This document shows, in pieces, positions 1 through 6,293 of a stretch of 6,476 nt of DNA. The translations under genes were made by a program, and so were the position numbers. Position 1 is the first letter of the stretch. Each line of letters begins with the position of its first letter. The DNA comes from Actinomycetota bacterium (GTDB taxonomy: Bacteria; Actinomycetota; Coriobacteriia; Coriobacteriales; RUG844), in the NCBI GenBank assembly GCA_013335845.1, contig JAAXUU010000085.1, positions 1 to 6,476 of the forward strand, in the 5' to 3' direction. Below the pieces are notes generated by a model. That model searched no databases and was not told where the DNA came from. It saw only the letters and a list, made by a program, of their open reading frames with translations.

Positions 1-1703
1 TCGCAAAGGCAGCCGGAATGGCGCTTTCCGAGCTCTATGAGGTTCTGAGTTTCTACGCGATGCTTTCGACTGAGCCGCGGGGAAGATATGTCGTCGAAGT
101 CTGTCGATGTACACCATGCACGCTCGCGGATGATGTGGAGGTCGCACGCATATTGGAAGGTATGCTCGATACCCGCATGGGCGAGACGACAACCGATGGC
201 ACGTTCACACTGGAGTGGTGTTCTTGTCTTGGACGTTGCAATATCGGACCGGTGATGAAGATCGGCGACGAGGTCTATGGTGAGCTCGACGAGGCGAAGA
301 TCGCTCGCATTCTTGAGGATTGCCGCAAGCAGGAACCGGAGGCTTCCTCCGAGGCCGACGTTACGATATCGAATATCCGTCTAATCGGACCGGACCGGGA
401 TCTGACCCTGTTGCATTCGATTGACTGTGATGACCCATCCAGCATCGAGGATTACAGGAAGATGGGAGGCTACGAGGGTCTCCGCCAGGTGCTTGCGTCG
501 GACGAGGCCGGCATCTTCGAGCAGATGGACGCATCGGGGCTTCTCGGTCGTGGTGGTGCCAATTATCCGACGGCACGCCGCTGGGCGAGCCTGCGTTCCT
601 CGATCGCGGAGAAAGGCGAAGGCACGTCCTGCCCCATCGTCTGCAATGCCGACGAGGGCGAGCCCGGTATGTTCAAGGACCGGATGCTGTTGGAGAGAGC
701 TCCGCTTTCGATCATAGAGGGCATGACAATCGCCGGTCGGGCGTTCCATGCCAAGCAGGGCTACATATATATACGCGGTGAATACCGCTTGCTGCAGAAA
801 GCGTTTGACAAGGCACTCGTCGCGGCACGCGAGGCGGGTCTGCTTGGCGATTCGATCGATGGCGTAGAAGGCTTCGATTTCGATATCGCGATCGTCTCGG
901 GAGCGGGATCCTATGTCTGCGGCGAGAACTCGGCGCTGCTCTCCTCAATCGAAGGTCGTGCGAGCCGTCCGCGCAACAAGCCACCGTATCTCACCGATAG
1001 GGGCCTCTTCGATGAGCCGACCCTTGTCCAGAATGTCGAGACCTATGCCTGCATCGCAGCTCTCTATCGTCAGGGAGGGGAGGCGTTCCACAATCTTGGA
1101 ACCCCCGATGATGGAGGACCTCGTCTGGTCGTCTTCTCCGGACAAGCCGCGAACCGCGGCATCTGTGAGGTACGACCCGGTATCACCTTGCGCGAGCTCG
1201 TCTATTCGGATGACTTCGCTGGAGGAACCGCAAGTGGACGGCCCTTGAAGTTCATGAACATATCGGGGCAGACGGGGCGCATCGCCTTTCCTGAGGACCT
1301 TGATGCGACTTACAGCTATGATGGCCTCAAAGCGGCCGGTCTCGCCATGGGTTCGGGAGGCTTCGTCTTGGCCGATGAAGGCTCCTGTGCCGTCGATTAT
1401 CTACGTGGCATCATCCGCTTTCTGGTCGATGAGTCATGTGGGCGTTGCGTTCCCTGTCGAGAGGGGATGAAGGATCTTCTCACCCTCATGGACAATCTCT
1501 GCAGTGGGCAGGCCAAACCGGGTGACGTGGACAGAATCGTGGATATGGCAGCGAAGATATCCCGTTTGGCCGCCTGTGGCTTGGCAGACGGTGTTTCAAA
1601 ACCTGTAGACTCCCTCGTCGGATATTTCCGCGAGGAGTTCGAGATGCATGAGCGGGGTATCTGCCCTGTGGGTACCTGCATTATGGAAGGAGGTACCCGA
1701 TGA
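1..1703 (+). CDS. fdhB: NuoE-NuoF fusion: NAD(P)-binding flavoprotein (beta) subunit of formate dehydrogenase, 5'-partial
   Basis: Electron-transfer subunit that exchanges electrons between NAD(P)H and the catalytic subunit encoded next. The reading frame is open to the left edge (first full codon at 3). The ATG at 18 aligns inside the NuoE domain, so it is not the start; perhaps 50-60 residues are missing. Numbering from that ATG: NuoE-like [2Fe-2S] cysteines C29, C34, C70 and C74 (C-x4-C, C-x3-C); linker about 100-145; FMN loop GRGGANYPT 177-185; CNADEGEPGMFKDR 209-222; nucleotide loop GAGSYVCGENSALL 295-308; [4Fe-4S] ligands C474, C477, C480 (SCGRCVPC) and C520. The protein ends with a CPVGTC motif (549-554), the point where related subunits continue into a 2[4Fe-4S] ferredoxin domain; that domain is absent here. 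The stop overlaps the next start as ATGA, implying translational coupling. The family is certain. The role in formate metabolism comes from the neighbour, and NADH versus NADPH is open. Confidence 0.93.
   Translation, partial: AKAAGMALSELYEVLSFYAMLSTEPRGRYVVEVCRCTPCTLADDVEVARILEGMLDTRMGETTTDGTFTLEWCSCLGRCNIGPVMKIGDEVYGELDEAKIARILEDCRKQEPEASSEADVTISNIRLIGPDRDLTLLHSIDCDDPSSIEDYRKMGGYEGLRQVLASDEAGIFEQMDASGLLGRGGANYPTARRWASLRSSIAEKGEGTSCPIVCNADEGEPGMFKDRMLLERAPLSIIEGMTIAGRAFHAKQGYIYIRGEYRLLQKAFDKALVAAREAGLLGDSIDGVEGFDFDIAIVSGAGSYVCGENSALLSSIEGRASRPRNKPPYLTDRGLFDEPTLVQNVETYACIAALYRQGGEAFHNLGTPDDGGPRLVVFSGQAANRGICEVRPGITLRELVYSDDFAGGTASGRPLKFMNISGQTGRIAFPEDLDATYSYDGLKAAGLAMGSGGFVLADEGSCAVDYLRGIIRFLVDESCGRCVPCREGMKDLLTLMDNLCSGQAKPGDVDRIVDMAAKISRLAACGLADGVSKPVDSLVGYFREEFEMHERGICPVGTCIMEGGTR
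1687..1693 (+). promoter_or_regulatory. Strong ribosome binding site for the formate dehydrogenase catalytic subunit
   Basis: AAGGAGG lies 6 bases before the ATG at 1700, inside the last codons of the upstream subunit. It fixes the start codon, which overlaps the upstream stop as ATGA. Both re-initiation and independent loading of ribosomes are possible, fitting 1:1 production of two subunits. Confidence 0.85.
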
Positions 1704-4414
1704 AGGAGCAGAACGAAAAGAAGACGGTCATGGTCATAATCGATGGGCATGAGGTCACGGTGGATGAGAACGCGACGGTCCTCGATGCTGCGCGTCAGGC
1801 GGGTGTCGAGATACCGACCCTCTGTCATCTTGATGGTATAACGGATGATTCGAACTGCCGCATGTGTCAGGTCGATTGGGTTCGGGGTGCTTCGGCTAGG
1901 CGGGTCTTCGCCTGTGACCAGATATGTCGCGATGGAATGGTCATCGAGACCCACAATGACTCGATTGATGACGACAGGCGTTTCATACTCGGACTCCTCC
2001 TCGACAAACACGATGTGCAGTGTCTTAACTGTTCCAGCATGGGGCAGTGCAAACTCGCTGACTACTGCTATGAGTATGGGGTTGAGAAGAAGGACCACCC
2101 GACTTGTAATCCGCTCCTTCCCGTCGATGAGAGCAATCCTTTCTTCGTCCATAATCCGAACCTTTGCATCGATTGTCGCATCTGTGAACGCGTCTGTACC
2201 GAGTTGTCGGGCAGGAAGACCATAACGACCGATGGCCGAGGTTACGATATGAACATCGGGGTGCCCTTCGGGCATCTCTGGATCGATTCGAACTGTGAAT
2301 CCTGTGGCAACTGCGTTGAGAACTGCCCCACGGGAGCGTTGAGCCGTAAGAGAAGCACACACTATCGGCCATGGGAAGTCACGCGCACGCGTACGACCTG
2401 CTCACACTGCGGTGCGGGGTGTCAACTCAACCTCCTTGTCAAGGACGGCAAACTCGTTGGTGCCGAGGCAGCAGATGGAGCGGCGAATCGTGGCCGTCTC
2501 TGCGTCAAGGGTCGTTTCGGTTCCGACGAGTTCGTTCATGCTGTTGACCGCTTGACGTATCCGCTCGTCAAGCGTGATGGGGTGCTTCAGCGTGCGACCT
2601 GGGATGAAGCAATCGTACGTGTGGTAGAGGGTCTTTCCGCTGTGCGCGAGGCCCATGGTGCCGATGCGATCGCCGGTTTCTCATGTTCTCGCGCGACCAA
2701 TGAGGATAATTACGTGTTCCAGAAGATGGTGCGCTCCGTCTTCGGGACCAACAACGTCGACAACTGTGCCCGGGTCTGCCACTCCGCTTCCGTTGCCGGT
2801 CTTGCCAAGACACTTGGAAGCGGTGCTATGACCAATACGATCCGTGATGTCACGGAGGATGTGGATGCCATCCTGCTCGTAGGTTCCAATCCCGAGGAAG
2901 CACACCCTGTCATCGGTATGCAGATCCGTCGAGCTGTGGACAAGGGGGCGAAACTCATCGTCGTCGATCCGCGCAAGATCGATCTGGCAGAACGCGCGGC
3001 TTATCATCTTCAGATCCGCCCGGGGACGAACATCGCCTTCGCCAACGGCATGATGCATATCATGATCGAAGAGGACCTTATCGACCATGCTTTCATCGAA
3101 GAGCGTGCCGAGAACTACGATGCATTGAAGGCGATGGTAGCCTCATACACACCCGCGCGTGTTGCAGAGATATGCCATATCGATGCTGCTGATCTGATCG
3201 AGGCCACCCGCCTGTATGCGACGGCGCATCGCGCCCCCATCATCTACTGTCTCGGTGTAACCGAGCACTCGATGGGCACCGAGGGTGTCATGAGCCTTTC
3301 CAACATCGCCCTACTTGCGGGCAAGTTCGGGCGCCCGGGTTGTGGCGTGAATCCGTTGCGTGGGCAGAACAACGTGCAGGGTGCGTGTGATATGGGGTGT
3401 CTGCCGACGGACTTCCCGGGATACCAGAAAGTGGCAGATCCTGCTGTCGTCGAGAAGTTCGAGAAGGCATGGGATTGCCAACTGAGTTCCAATCCCGGCC
3501 TCACTTCAACGGAGGCTCTGGCAGCTGCCGTCGAGGGGCATATAAAAGGACTCTACATCTTCGGTGAGGACCCGATTCGAACCGATCCCGATACCTCCCA
3601 TGTCCGTAAAGCGCTGGAGAACGTCGACTTCCTTGTTGTGCAGGATATCTATATGACCAAGACGGCAGAGTACGCCGATGTCGTGCTTCCCGGTATCAGC
3701 TATGCTGAAAAAGAAGGAACTTTCGCCAACACGGAACGCCGTGTGCAGCGTGTTCGCAAGGCCGTCACGCTCGAAGGCGAGATGCGCGATGACTATGTGA
3801 CCTTCTGCGAAGTCATGACGAAGATGGGATACCCGTCCTCCTATGCGGATGCCAGCGAGATAATGGACGAGATAGCCTCAGTCACCCCGTCCTATGGGGG
3901 AATCAGCTTCGAGCGTCTCGATGCGGGCGAGGACCTCCAGTGGCCCTGTCCTACTAAGGACCATCCCGGTACGCCCATCATGCACGTCGGCAGGTTCACC
4001 CGAGGTGTCGCGCTCTTCTATCCGGCAGAATACCGCCCATCCCAAGAGTTGCCCGATTCGGAATATCCGCTCCTCATGACCACCGGTCGCATGCTCTACC
4101 ACTATAATTCAGGTAACATGACGCATCGCGTTCCCGGCCTAGACGTGCTTGCAGGGGAATCCTACATCGAGATCAACGCCGATGATGCCGATCGTCTCGG
4201 GATCGCCGATGGTTCCAGGGTCTCCGTCTCCTCACGTCGAGGCCATATCGACACCACGGCACGTGTCGGAGACAAGATGTATCCCGGCGAGGTCTTCATG
4301 ACGTTCCACTTCGACGATGGCAATGTCAACGAGGTGACCAACGCCGTACTGGATGAGTTCGCGCGCATTCCGGAGTATAAGGTCTGCGCGGTTGATGTCA
4401 CTCCGGCGAACTGA
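1700..4414 (+). CDS. fdhF: Formate dehydrogenase catalytic (alpha) subunit, Mo/W-bis-pterin, cysteine type, with NuoG-like N-terminus
   Basis: Oxidises formate to CO2 or reduces CO2, probably in the cytoplasm (no signal peptide or membrane segment). Domains in order: ferredoxin-like [2Fe-2S] with C42, C53, C56, C72; NuoG-type His-Cys [4Fe-4S] with H104, C108, C111, C117; 2[4Fe-4S] ferredoxin with C156/C159/C162/C166 and C199/C202/C205/C209; then the molybdopterin oxidoreductase domain with its [4Fe-4S] ligands C234, C237, C241, C268 and the following K270. The active-site stretch ARVCHSASVAGL gives metal ligand C360 (codon TGC, 2777-2779) and H361, where many relatives have selenocysteine. 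RGQNNVQGACDMG is typical of formate dehydrogenases. The C-terminal part (about 790-904) is the pterin dinucleotide-binding domain. The length matches about 900-residue NAD(P)-dependent enzymes such as Moorella FdhA, and the upstream partner matches FdhB. All cluster ligands are present. An alternative symbol is fdhA. Only confirmation of substrate and cofactor is missing. Confidence 0.95.
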   Translation: MKEQNEKKTVMVIIDGHEVTVDENATVLDAARQAGVEIPTLCHLDGITDDSNCRMCQVDWVRGASARRVFACDQICRDGMVIETHNDSIDDDRRFILGLLLDKHDVQCLNCSSMGQCKLADYCYEYGVEKKDHPTCNPLLPVDESNPFFVHNPNLCIDCRICERVCTELSGRKTITTDGRGYDMNIGVPFGHLWIDSNCESCGNCVENCPTGALSRKRSTHYRPWEVTRTRTTCSHCGAGCQLNLLVKDGKLVGAEAADGAANRGRLCVKGRFGSDEFVHAVDRLTYPLVKRDGVLQRATWDEAIVRVVEGLSAVREAHGADAIAGFSCSRATNEDNYVFQKMVRSVFGTNNVDNCARVCHSASVAGLAKTLGSGAMTNTIRDVTEDVDAILLVGSNPEEAHPVIGMQIRRAVDKGAKLIVVDPRKIDLAERAAYHLQIRPGTNIAFANGMMHIMIEEDLIDHAFIEERAENYDALKAMVASYTPARVAEICHIDAADLIEATRLYATAHRAPIIYCLGVTEHSMGTEGVMSLSNIALLAGKFGRPGCGVNPLRGQNNVQGACDMGCLPTDFPGYQKVADPAVVEKFEKAWDCQLSSNPGLTSTEALAAAVEGHIKGLYIFGEDPIRTDPDTSHVRKALENVDFLVVQDIYMTKTAEYADVVLPGISYAEKEGTFANTERRVQRVRKAVTLEGEMRDDYVTFCEVMTKMGYPSSYADASEIMDEIASVTPSYGGISFERLDAGEDLQWPCPTKDHPGTPIMHVGRFTRGVALFYPAEYRPSQELPDSEYPLLMTTGRMLYHYNSGNMTHRVPGLDVLAGESYIEINADDADRLGIADGSRVSVSSRRGHIDTTARVGDKMYPGEVFMTFHFDDGNVNEVTNAVLDEFARIPEYKVCAVDVTPAN

Positions 4415-4441
4415 TGTGCTGGCAGGCAATGTCGACAGCTT

Positions 4442-4586
4442 TTGGTTTGGATTGATCAGCTTCTGATCGGCGAGGGTCTGTCGATGGATGCGTTTGCGGT
4501 CTCGGTCTGCAAAGGACTGGGGATGAGGCGCATCGACATACGACAGACCCACGCCGTTGCTCCTCGCTGTTGCATTTCAGGCTACT
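4442..4586 (+). pseudogene. mntP: Remnant of mntP (manganese efflux pump), 5' fragment only
   Basis: Reading from a TTG at 4442, codons 8-28 give LIGEGLSMDAFAVSVCKGL followed by GM. This is the first transmembrane helix of MntP (DUF204 family), whose hallmark is GLSMDAFAVS-(C/G)-KGL. The aspartate falls at residue 16, as in E. coli MntP. Similarity continues through MRRIDIRQT (to about 4549) and then stops. MntP is normally about 185-190 residues with six helices. In the +1 frame, 4554-4586 reads PLLLAVAFQAT, which resembles the start of the next helix (family pattern hydrophobic-FQA) and suggests a frameshift plus a small deletion before the gene breaks off. Helix position 11 is Glu where a small or hydrophobic residue is usual. 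No good ribosome binding site precedes the TTG. The open frame runs on to 4741, but the translation there is not MntP-like. I am confident of the family match and less sure of the exact ends. Confidence 0.72.
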
Positions 4587-4592
4587 ACAAAA

Positions 4593-4620
4593 TTGCAGGG
4601 GTAGGCTGGTGTGATATAGT
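4593..4620 (+). promoter_or_regulatory. Predicted sigma-70-type extended -10 promoter of the small cysteine-rich protein gene
   Basis: TTGCAG (4593-4598), a 16-base spacer, then TATAGT (4615-4620) preceded by TG at 4612-4613 (TGATATAGT, an extended -10). The -10 matches the consensus at five of six positions and the -35 at three. The predicted transcript starts near 4627, giving a leader of about 47 bases. It lies just after the mntP remnant, so the small gene need not depend on readthrough from the formate dehydrogenase operon. Confidence 0.5.
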
Positions 4621-4660
4621 GCTCGAAGTGGGCAGTTTATATCCAAAATTGTTGGCGTGG

Positions 4661-4669
4661 AAGGAAGGG
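4661..4669 (+). promoter_or_regulatory. Ribosome binding site for the 108-residue protein
   Basis: AAGGAAGGG is a purine-rich Shine-Dalgarno; its AAGGA core is 8 bases before the ATG at 4674. This supports that ATG over the longer overlapping frame that begins at 4442. Confidence 0.6.
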
Positions 4670-4673
4670 CGTA

Positions 4674-5000
4674 ATGGTACGAGTTACGATCGAACCGGGA
4701 ATCTGCGGCTTCACGACGCGCGTTATGGCACAGGCCGATGATGAGAAGGAAATGGTGAAGCTCGAGGTGGAATCGCAGTGTCCCTCTGTTTCCAGGATGT
4801 TCGCAGAACTCGATGATACTTTTGATGCTTTTGAATTATGCATCCAGAAACCCGGCAAGGGACCTCTTTTCAACTATGTCCAAGAGAATAATTTCCCCGT
4901 ACATGTCTCATGTCCGGTCATAGCAGGTGTCATCAAGGCAGCAGAGGTGGAGTGCGGTCTTGCTTTACCTAAGGACTGTTCCGTTCATTTCGAGAGCTGA
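4674..5000 (+). CDS. Small conserved cysteine-rich protein of unknown function (resembles DUF6951)
   Basis: 108 residues, no signal peptide or membrane helix, so cytoplasmic. I recognise the type from memory as an uncharacterised family in anaerobic bacteria and archaea (probably DUF6951), but could not check it. Typical features: a GICGF motif at residues 9-13, an ESQCPSV segment (C36), a CPVIAGVIKAAEVECGLALP segment (residues 80-99), and a closing KDCSVHF strand. Cysteines are at 11, 36, 56, 80, 94 and 102. C11, C36 and C80 sit in the motif-like parts and could bind a metal or cluster; this is inference. It has its own promoter, ribosome binding site and downstream terminator, so it is probably a single-gene unit. 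Composition matches the formate dehydrogenase genes rather than the AT-rich gene to the right, so it looks native. No function is assigned. Confidence 0.8.
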   Translation: MVRVTIEPGICGFTTRVMAQADDEKEMVKLEVESQCPSVSRMFAELDDTFDAFELCIQKPGKGPLFNYVQENNFPVHVSCPVIAGVIKAAEVECGLALPKDCSVHFES

Positions 5001-5072
5001 TAAGCCGGATAGATAGTACCGGGAAGACCGAAAGCGAATTTGAATCTCGTCGCCCGATCCATAGAGAAACGC

Positions 5073-5107
5073 AACCGGCAGTCTTCTTTCGAGGCTGCCG
5101 GTTTTTT
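5073..5107 (+). terminator. Strong intrinsic terminator after the small cysteine-rich protein gene
   Basis: AACCGGCAG (5073-5081) pairs with CTGCCGGTT (5095-5103). The stem extends inward by four further pairs, including two G-T wobbles, to a CTTTC loop, and is followed by a run of six T (5102-5107). It lies 73 bases after the stop codon at 5000 and should end the rightward transcript. Confidence 0.88.
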
Positions 5108-5123
5108 ATCCATCACATGAAAA

Positions 5124-5151
5124 CGGGCCGGAACCTTTCGACTCCGGCCCG
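5124..5151 (-). terminator. GC-rich inverted repeat, likely intrinsic terminator for leftward transcription
   Basis: CGGGCCGGA (5124-5132) and TCCGGCCCG (5143-5151) are perfect 9-base arms around a 10-base loop. On the minus strand the stem is followed by TTTT (plus-strand AAAA, 5120-5123), the layout of a short-tailed terminator for a gene reading leftward; on the plus strand no T run follows. No leftward gene exists to its right in this window, so its natural client is missing or it only blocks antisense transcription. Confidence 0.55.
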
Positions 5152-5229
5152 ATGGCGTATTCAGAGGGATAATCTCGTTTGGCTCCCACGCAATAAAAAA
5201 CGCCACAATCTATGTGACGAAAATGTAAA

Positions 5230-5258
5230 TTTATCCTCTTTTATGTGCTTACTATACC
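5230..5258 (+). promoter_or_regulatory. Weak promoter candidate for the methyltransferase gene
   Basis: TTTATC (5230-5235), a 17-base spacer and TATACC (5253-5258) make a poor but correctly spaced sigma-70-type promoter, with a predicted start near 5265. Another possibility, TTGTAT (5283-5288) with TATTAA (5306-5311), would put the transcript start on the ribosome binding site and is less likely. Placement is tentative. Confidence 0.3.
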
Positions 5259-5269
5259 ACAAAATGGAT

Positions 5270-5285
5270 CAAAACTGAAGTTTTG
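5270..5285. repeat. Perfect palindrome upstream of the methyltransferase gene, possible operator
   Basis: CAAAACT-GA-AGTTTTG has 7-base arms around two bases. It lies just downstream of the best promoter candidate and 47 bases before the start codon, a usual place for a repressor site. In RNA it could form a 6-pair stem with a TGAA loop. No regulator gene is in the window to pair it with. Confidence 0.45.
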
Positions 5286-5317
5286 TATTTGGTGTTCCGG
5301 TGGTGTATTAATCATAT

Positions 5318-5325
5318 AGGAGGTG
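5318..5325 (+). promoter_or_regulatory. Ribosome binding site of the methyltransferase gene
   Basis: AGGAGGTG is a near-perfect Shine-Dalgarno, with AGGAGG 9 bases before the ATG at 5333 and a T-rich spacer between. This arrangement is common in Firmicutes and fixes the start. Confidence 0.85.
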
Positions 5326-5332
5326 TTTTTTA

Positions 5333-6247
5333 ATGGAACAAAAAAGCATGACAGCGCTTGTAAGTGCATTTTCAAGGGCATACCATTCACAAAACAATGA
5401 GGTGACAATCTTTAATGACAGTGTTGCGAAGCAGCTATTGACCGATGAAGAATACGGTCAAATAGCACATAGTATGTCGGGCGGAGTTGAGTTTTTTAAT
5501 CCCTCATTTGTAGGAAATTCAGAGGAATCACTAAGGTGGGTTGTGAACAACCAGTTATCACCGACGCCGCTTGGTAGGGCTGCTTTCGCAGAAAAGTCTC
5601 TCGAACGGGCTGTTCGTGTTGGTGCAAAGCAGTATTTAATTTTCGGAGCAGGATATGATACCTTTGCATATCGTCAGCCGTCTTGGGCGAACACATTGGA
5701 AATTATTGAGATCGATCACCCTGCCACGGCAAGCGATAAACGAGAGTGCTTGAAAAATGCCGATCTTGCAATTCTAGATAATGTTCACTACATTGAAGCA
5801 GATTTTACTGAAGAAGCATGGCAAGAAGCATTGCTGAAACACGAAGTGTTTGACCGCAATAAAATTAGTTGTGGCACGATTCTCGGCGTTGTATATTATC
5901 TTTCCAAGAAAACATTCGAAGCATTGATTTCTGTCATCAGTGTCCTATTGCCGAAGGGTAGCTCAATACTATTTGATTACCCGGATGAGAACAGTTATAC
6001 CGAAAAAGCCGGTGAAAGAGCAAAAAAGCAATCCATGCTGGCAGGTGCTGCAAACGAAAAAATGTTAGCAAGTTATTCCTACTGTGATATGGAACAGTTG
6101 CTTTCCGCTCATGATTTTCTTATCTATGAACACTTAACTCCGCAGGAAATGACCGAGCAATACTTTGATGCCTACAATAAGGCAAATCCCTCGCATAGGA
6201 TGACTGCGTTTGATAATGTGAACTACTGTCTTGCGGTGAGAAAATAA
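5333..6247 (+). CDS. Class I SAM-dependent methyltransferase, leucine carboxyl methyltransferase-like (TIGR00027-type)
   Basis: 304 residues, soluble, apparently full length. Transfers a methyl group from S-adenosylmethionine to an unknown substrate. The SAM-binding motif I is LIFGAGYDTFAYR (residues 102-114). The second strand ends in EIDHPAT with acidic E126 and D128, and EADF (155-158) supplies the next acidic residue. GRAAF (81-85) and ILGVVYYL (183-190) match conserved parts of the family, and the C-terminal half contains the usual LFDYPDEN segment (213-220). The ending TAFDNVNYCLAVRK resembles clostridial homologues as I remember them. The gene is far richer in A+T than the genes on its left (26 of 60 bases G or C at 5401-5460, against 34 of 60 at 2881-2940), uses AT-ending codons freely, and has its own promoter candidate, palindrome and terminator: signs of transfer from a low-GC Firmicute. 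The substrate is unknown. Family members are found with secondary metabolism, but nothing here points to such a pathway. Confidence 0.9.
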   Translation: MEQKSMTALVSAFSRAYHSQNNEVTIFNDSVAKQLLTDEEYGQIAHSMSGGVEFFNPSFVGNSEESLRWVVNNQLSPTPLGRAAFAEKSLERAVRVGAKQYLIFGAGYDTFAYRQPSWANTLEIIEIDHPATASDKRECLKNADLAILDNVHYIEADFTEEAWQEALLKHEVFDRNKISCGTILGVVYYLSKKTFEALISVISVLLPKGSSILFDYPDENSYTEKAGERAKKQSMLAGAANEKMLASYSYCDMEQLLSAHDFLIYEHLTPQEMTEQYFDAYNKANPSHRMTAFDNVNYCLAVRK

Positions 6248-6268
6248 GCATTCTCCTACATCAATCAT

Positions 6269-6293
6269 AAACCACCCCTCAAAGGGGTGGTTT
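6269..6293 (+). terminator. Intrinsic terminator of the methyltransferase gene
   Basis: AAACCACCCC (6269-6278), loop TCAAA, and GGGGTGGTTT (6284-6293) form a perfect 10-base-pair stem starting 22 bases after the stop codon. The T run is short and interrupted (TTTGGTTTGCTTC). The A-rich left arm and T-rich right arm would let it work in both directions. Confidence 0.8.

Larger units (their letters stand above)
5001..5332. other. Gene-free stretch with two hairpins and a G+C shift
   Basis: I see no credible gene in these 332 bases. From left to right they hold a forward intrinsic terminator (5073-5107), a second GC-rich inverted repeat (5124-5151), then from about 5190 a marked change to AT-rich sequence with a weak promoter candidate, a palindrome and the methyltransferase ribosome binding site. 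The change in composition near 5190-5220 is the best visible candidate for the left edge of imported DNA. No insertion-sequence ends, tRNA or att-like duplication could be recognised at it. Confidence 0.6.

Noticed and set aside
18..20. ATG at 18 as the start of the NuoE-NuoF gene
   Set aside because: The codons before it (A-K-A-A-G) continue the NuoE alignment and the frame is open to the window edge, so the ATG is internal and the gene is 5'-partial.
1397..2362. Long antisense open frame of 321 codons on the minus strand
   Set aside because: It lies opposite two certain genes rich in cluster motifs. Its translation shows no recognisable domain, and long antisense frames are common opposite GC-rich genes.
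2681..3088. Antisense open frame on the minus strand inside the formate dehydrogenase gene
   Set aside because: A shadow of the well-supported sense gene, with no ribosome binding site or family resemblance noticed.
4415..4441. A manganese riboswitch (yybP-ykoY type) before the mntP remnant
   Set aside because: Only 27 bases separate the formate dehydrogenase stop from the remnant start, too short for that RNA.
4454..4468. Hairpin GATCAG-CTT-CTGATC as terminator of the formate dehydrogenase operon
   Set aside because: Only six base pairs, no T run after it, and it lies within codons of the mntP remnant.
4442..4741. A complete 99-residue protein from 4442 to 4741
   Set aside because: Only about the first 36 residues resemble a known family. 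The rest reads through the promoter and start of the next gene in a different frame, so it is better explained as a gene remnant.
4985..5206. Minus-strand 73-codon frame between the small gene and the methyltransferase
   Set aside because: It runs through both hairpins and into the end of the small gene, so it is not compatible with a real coding sequence here.
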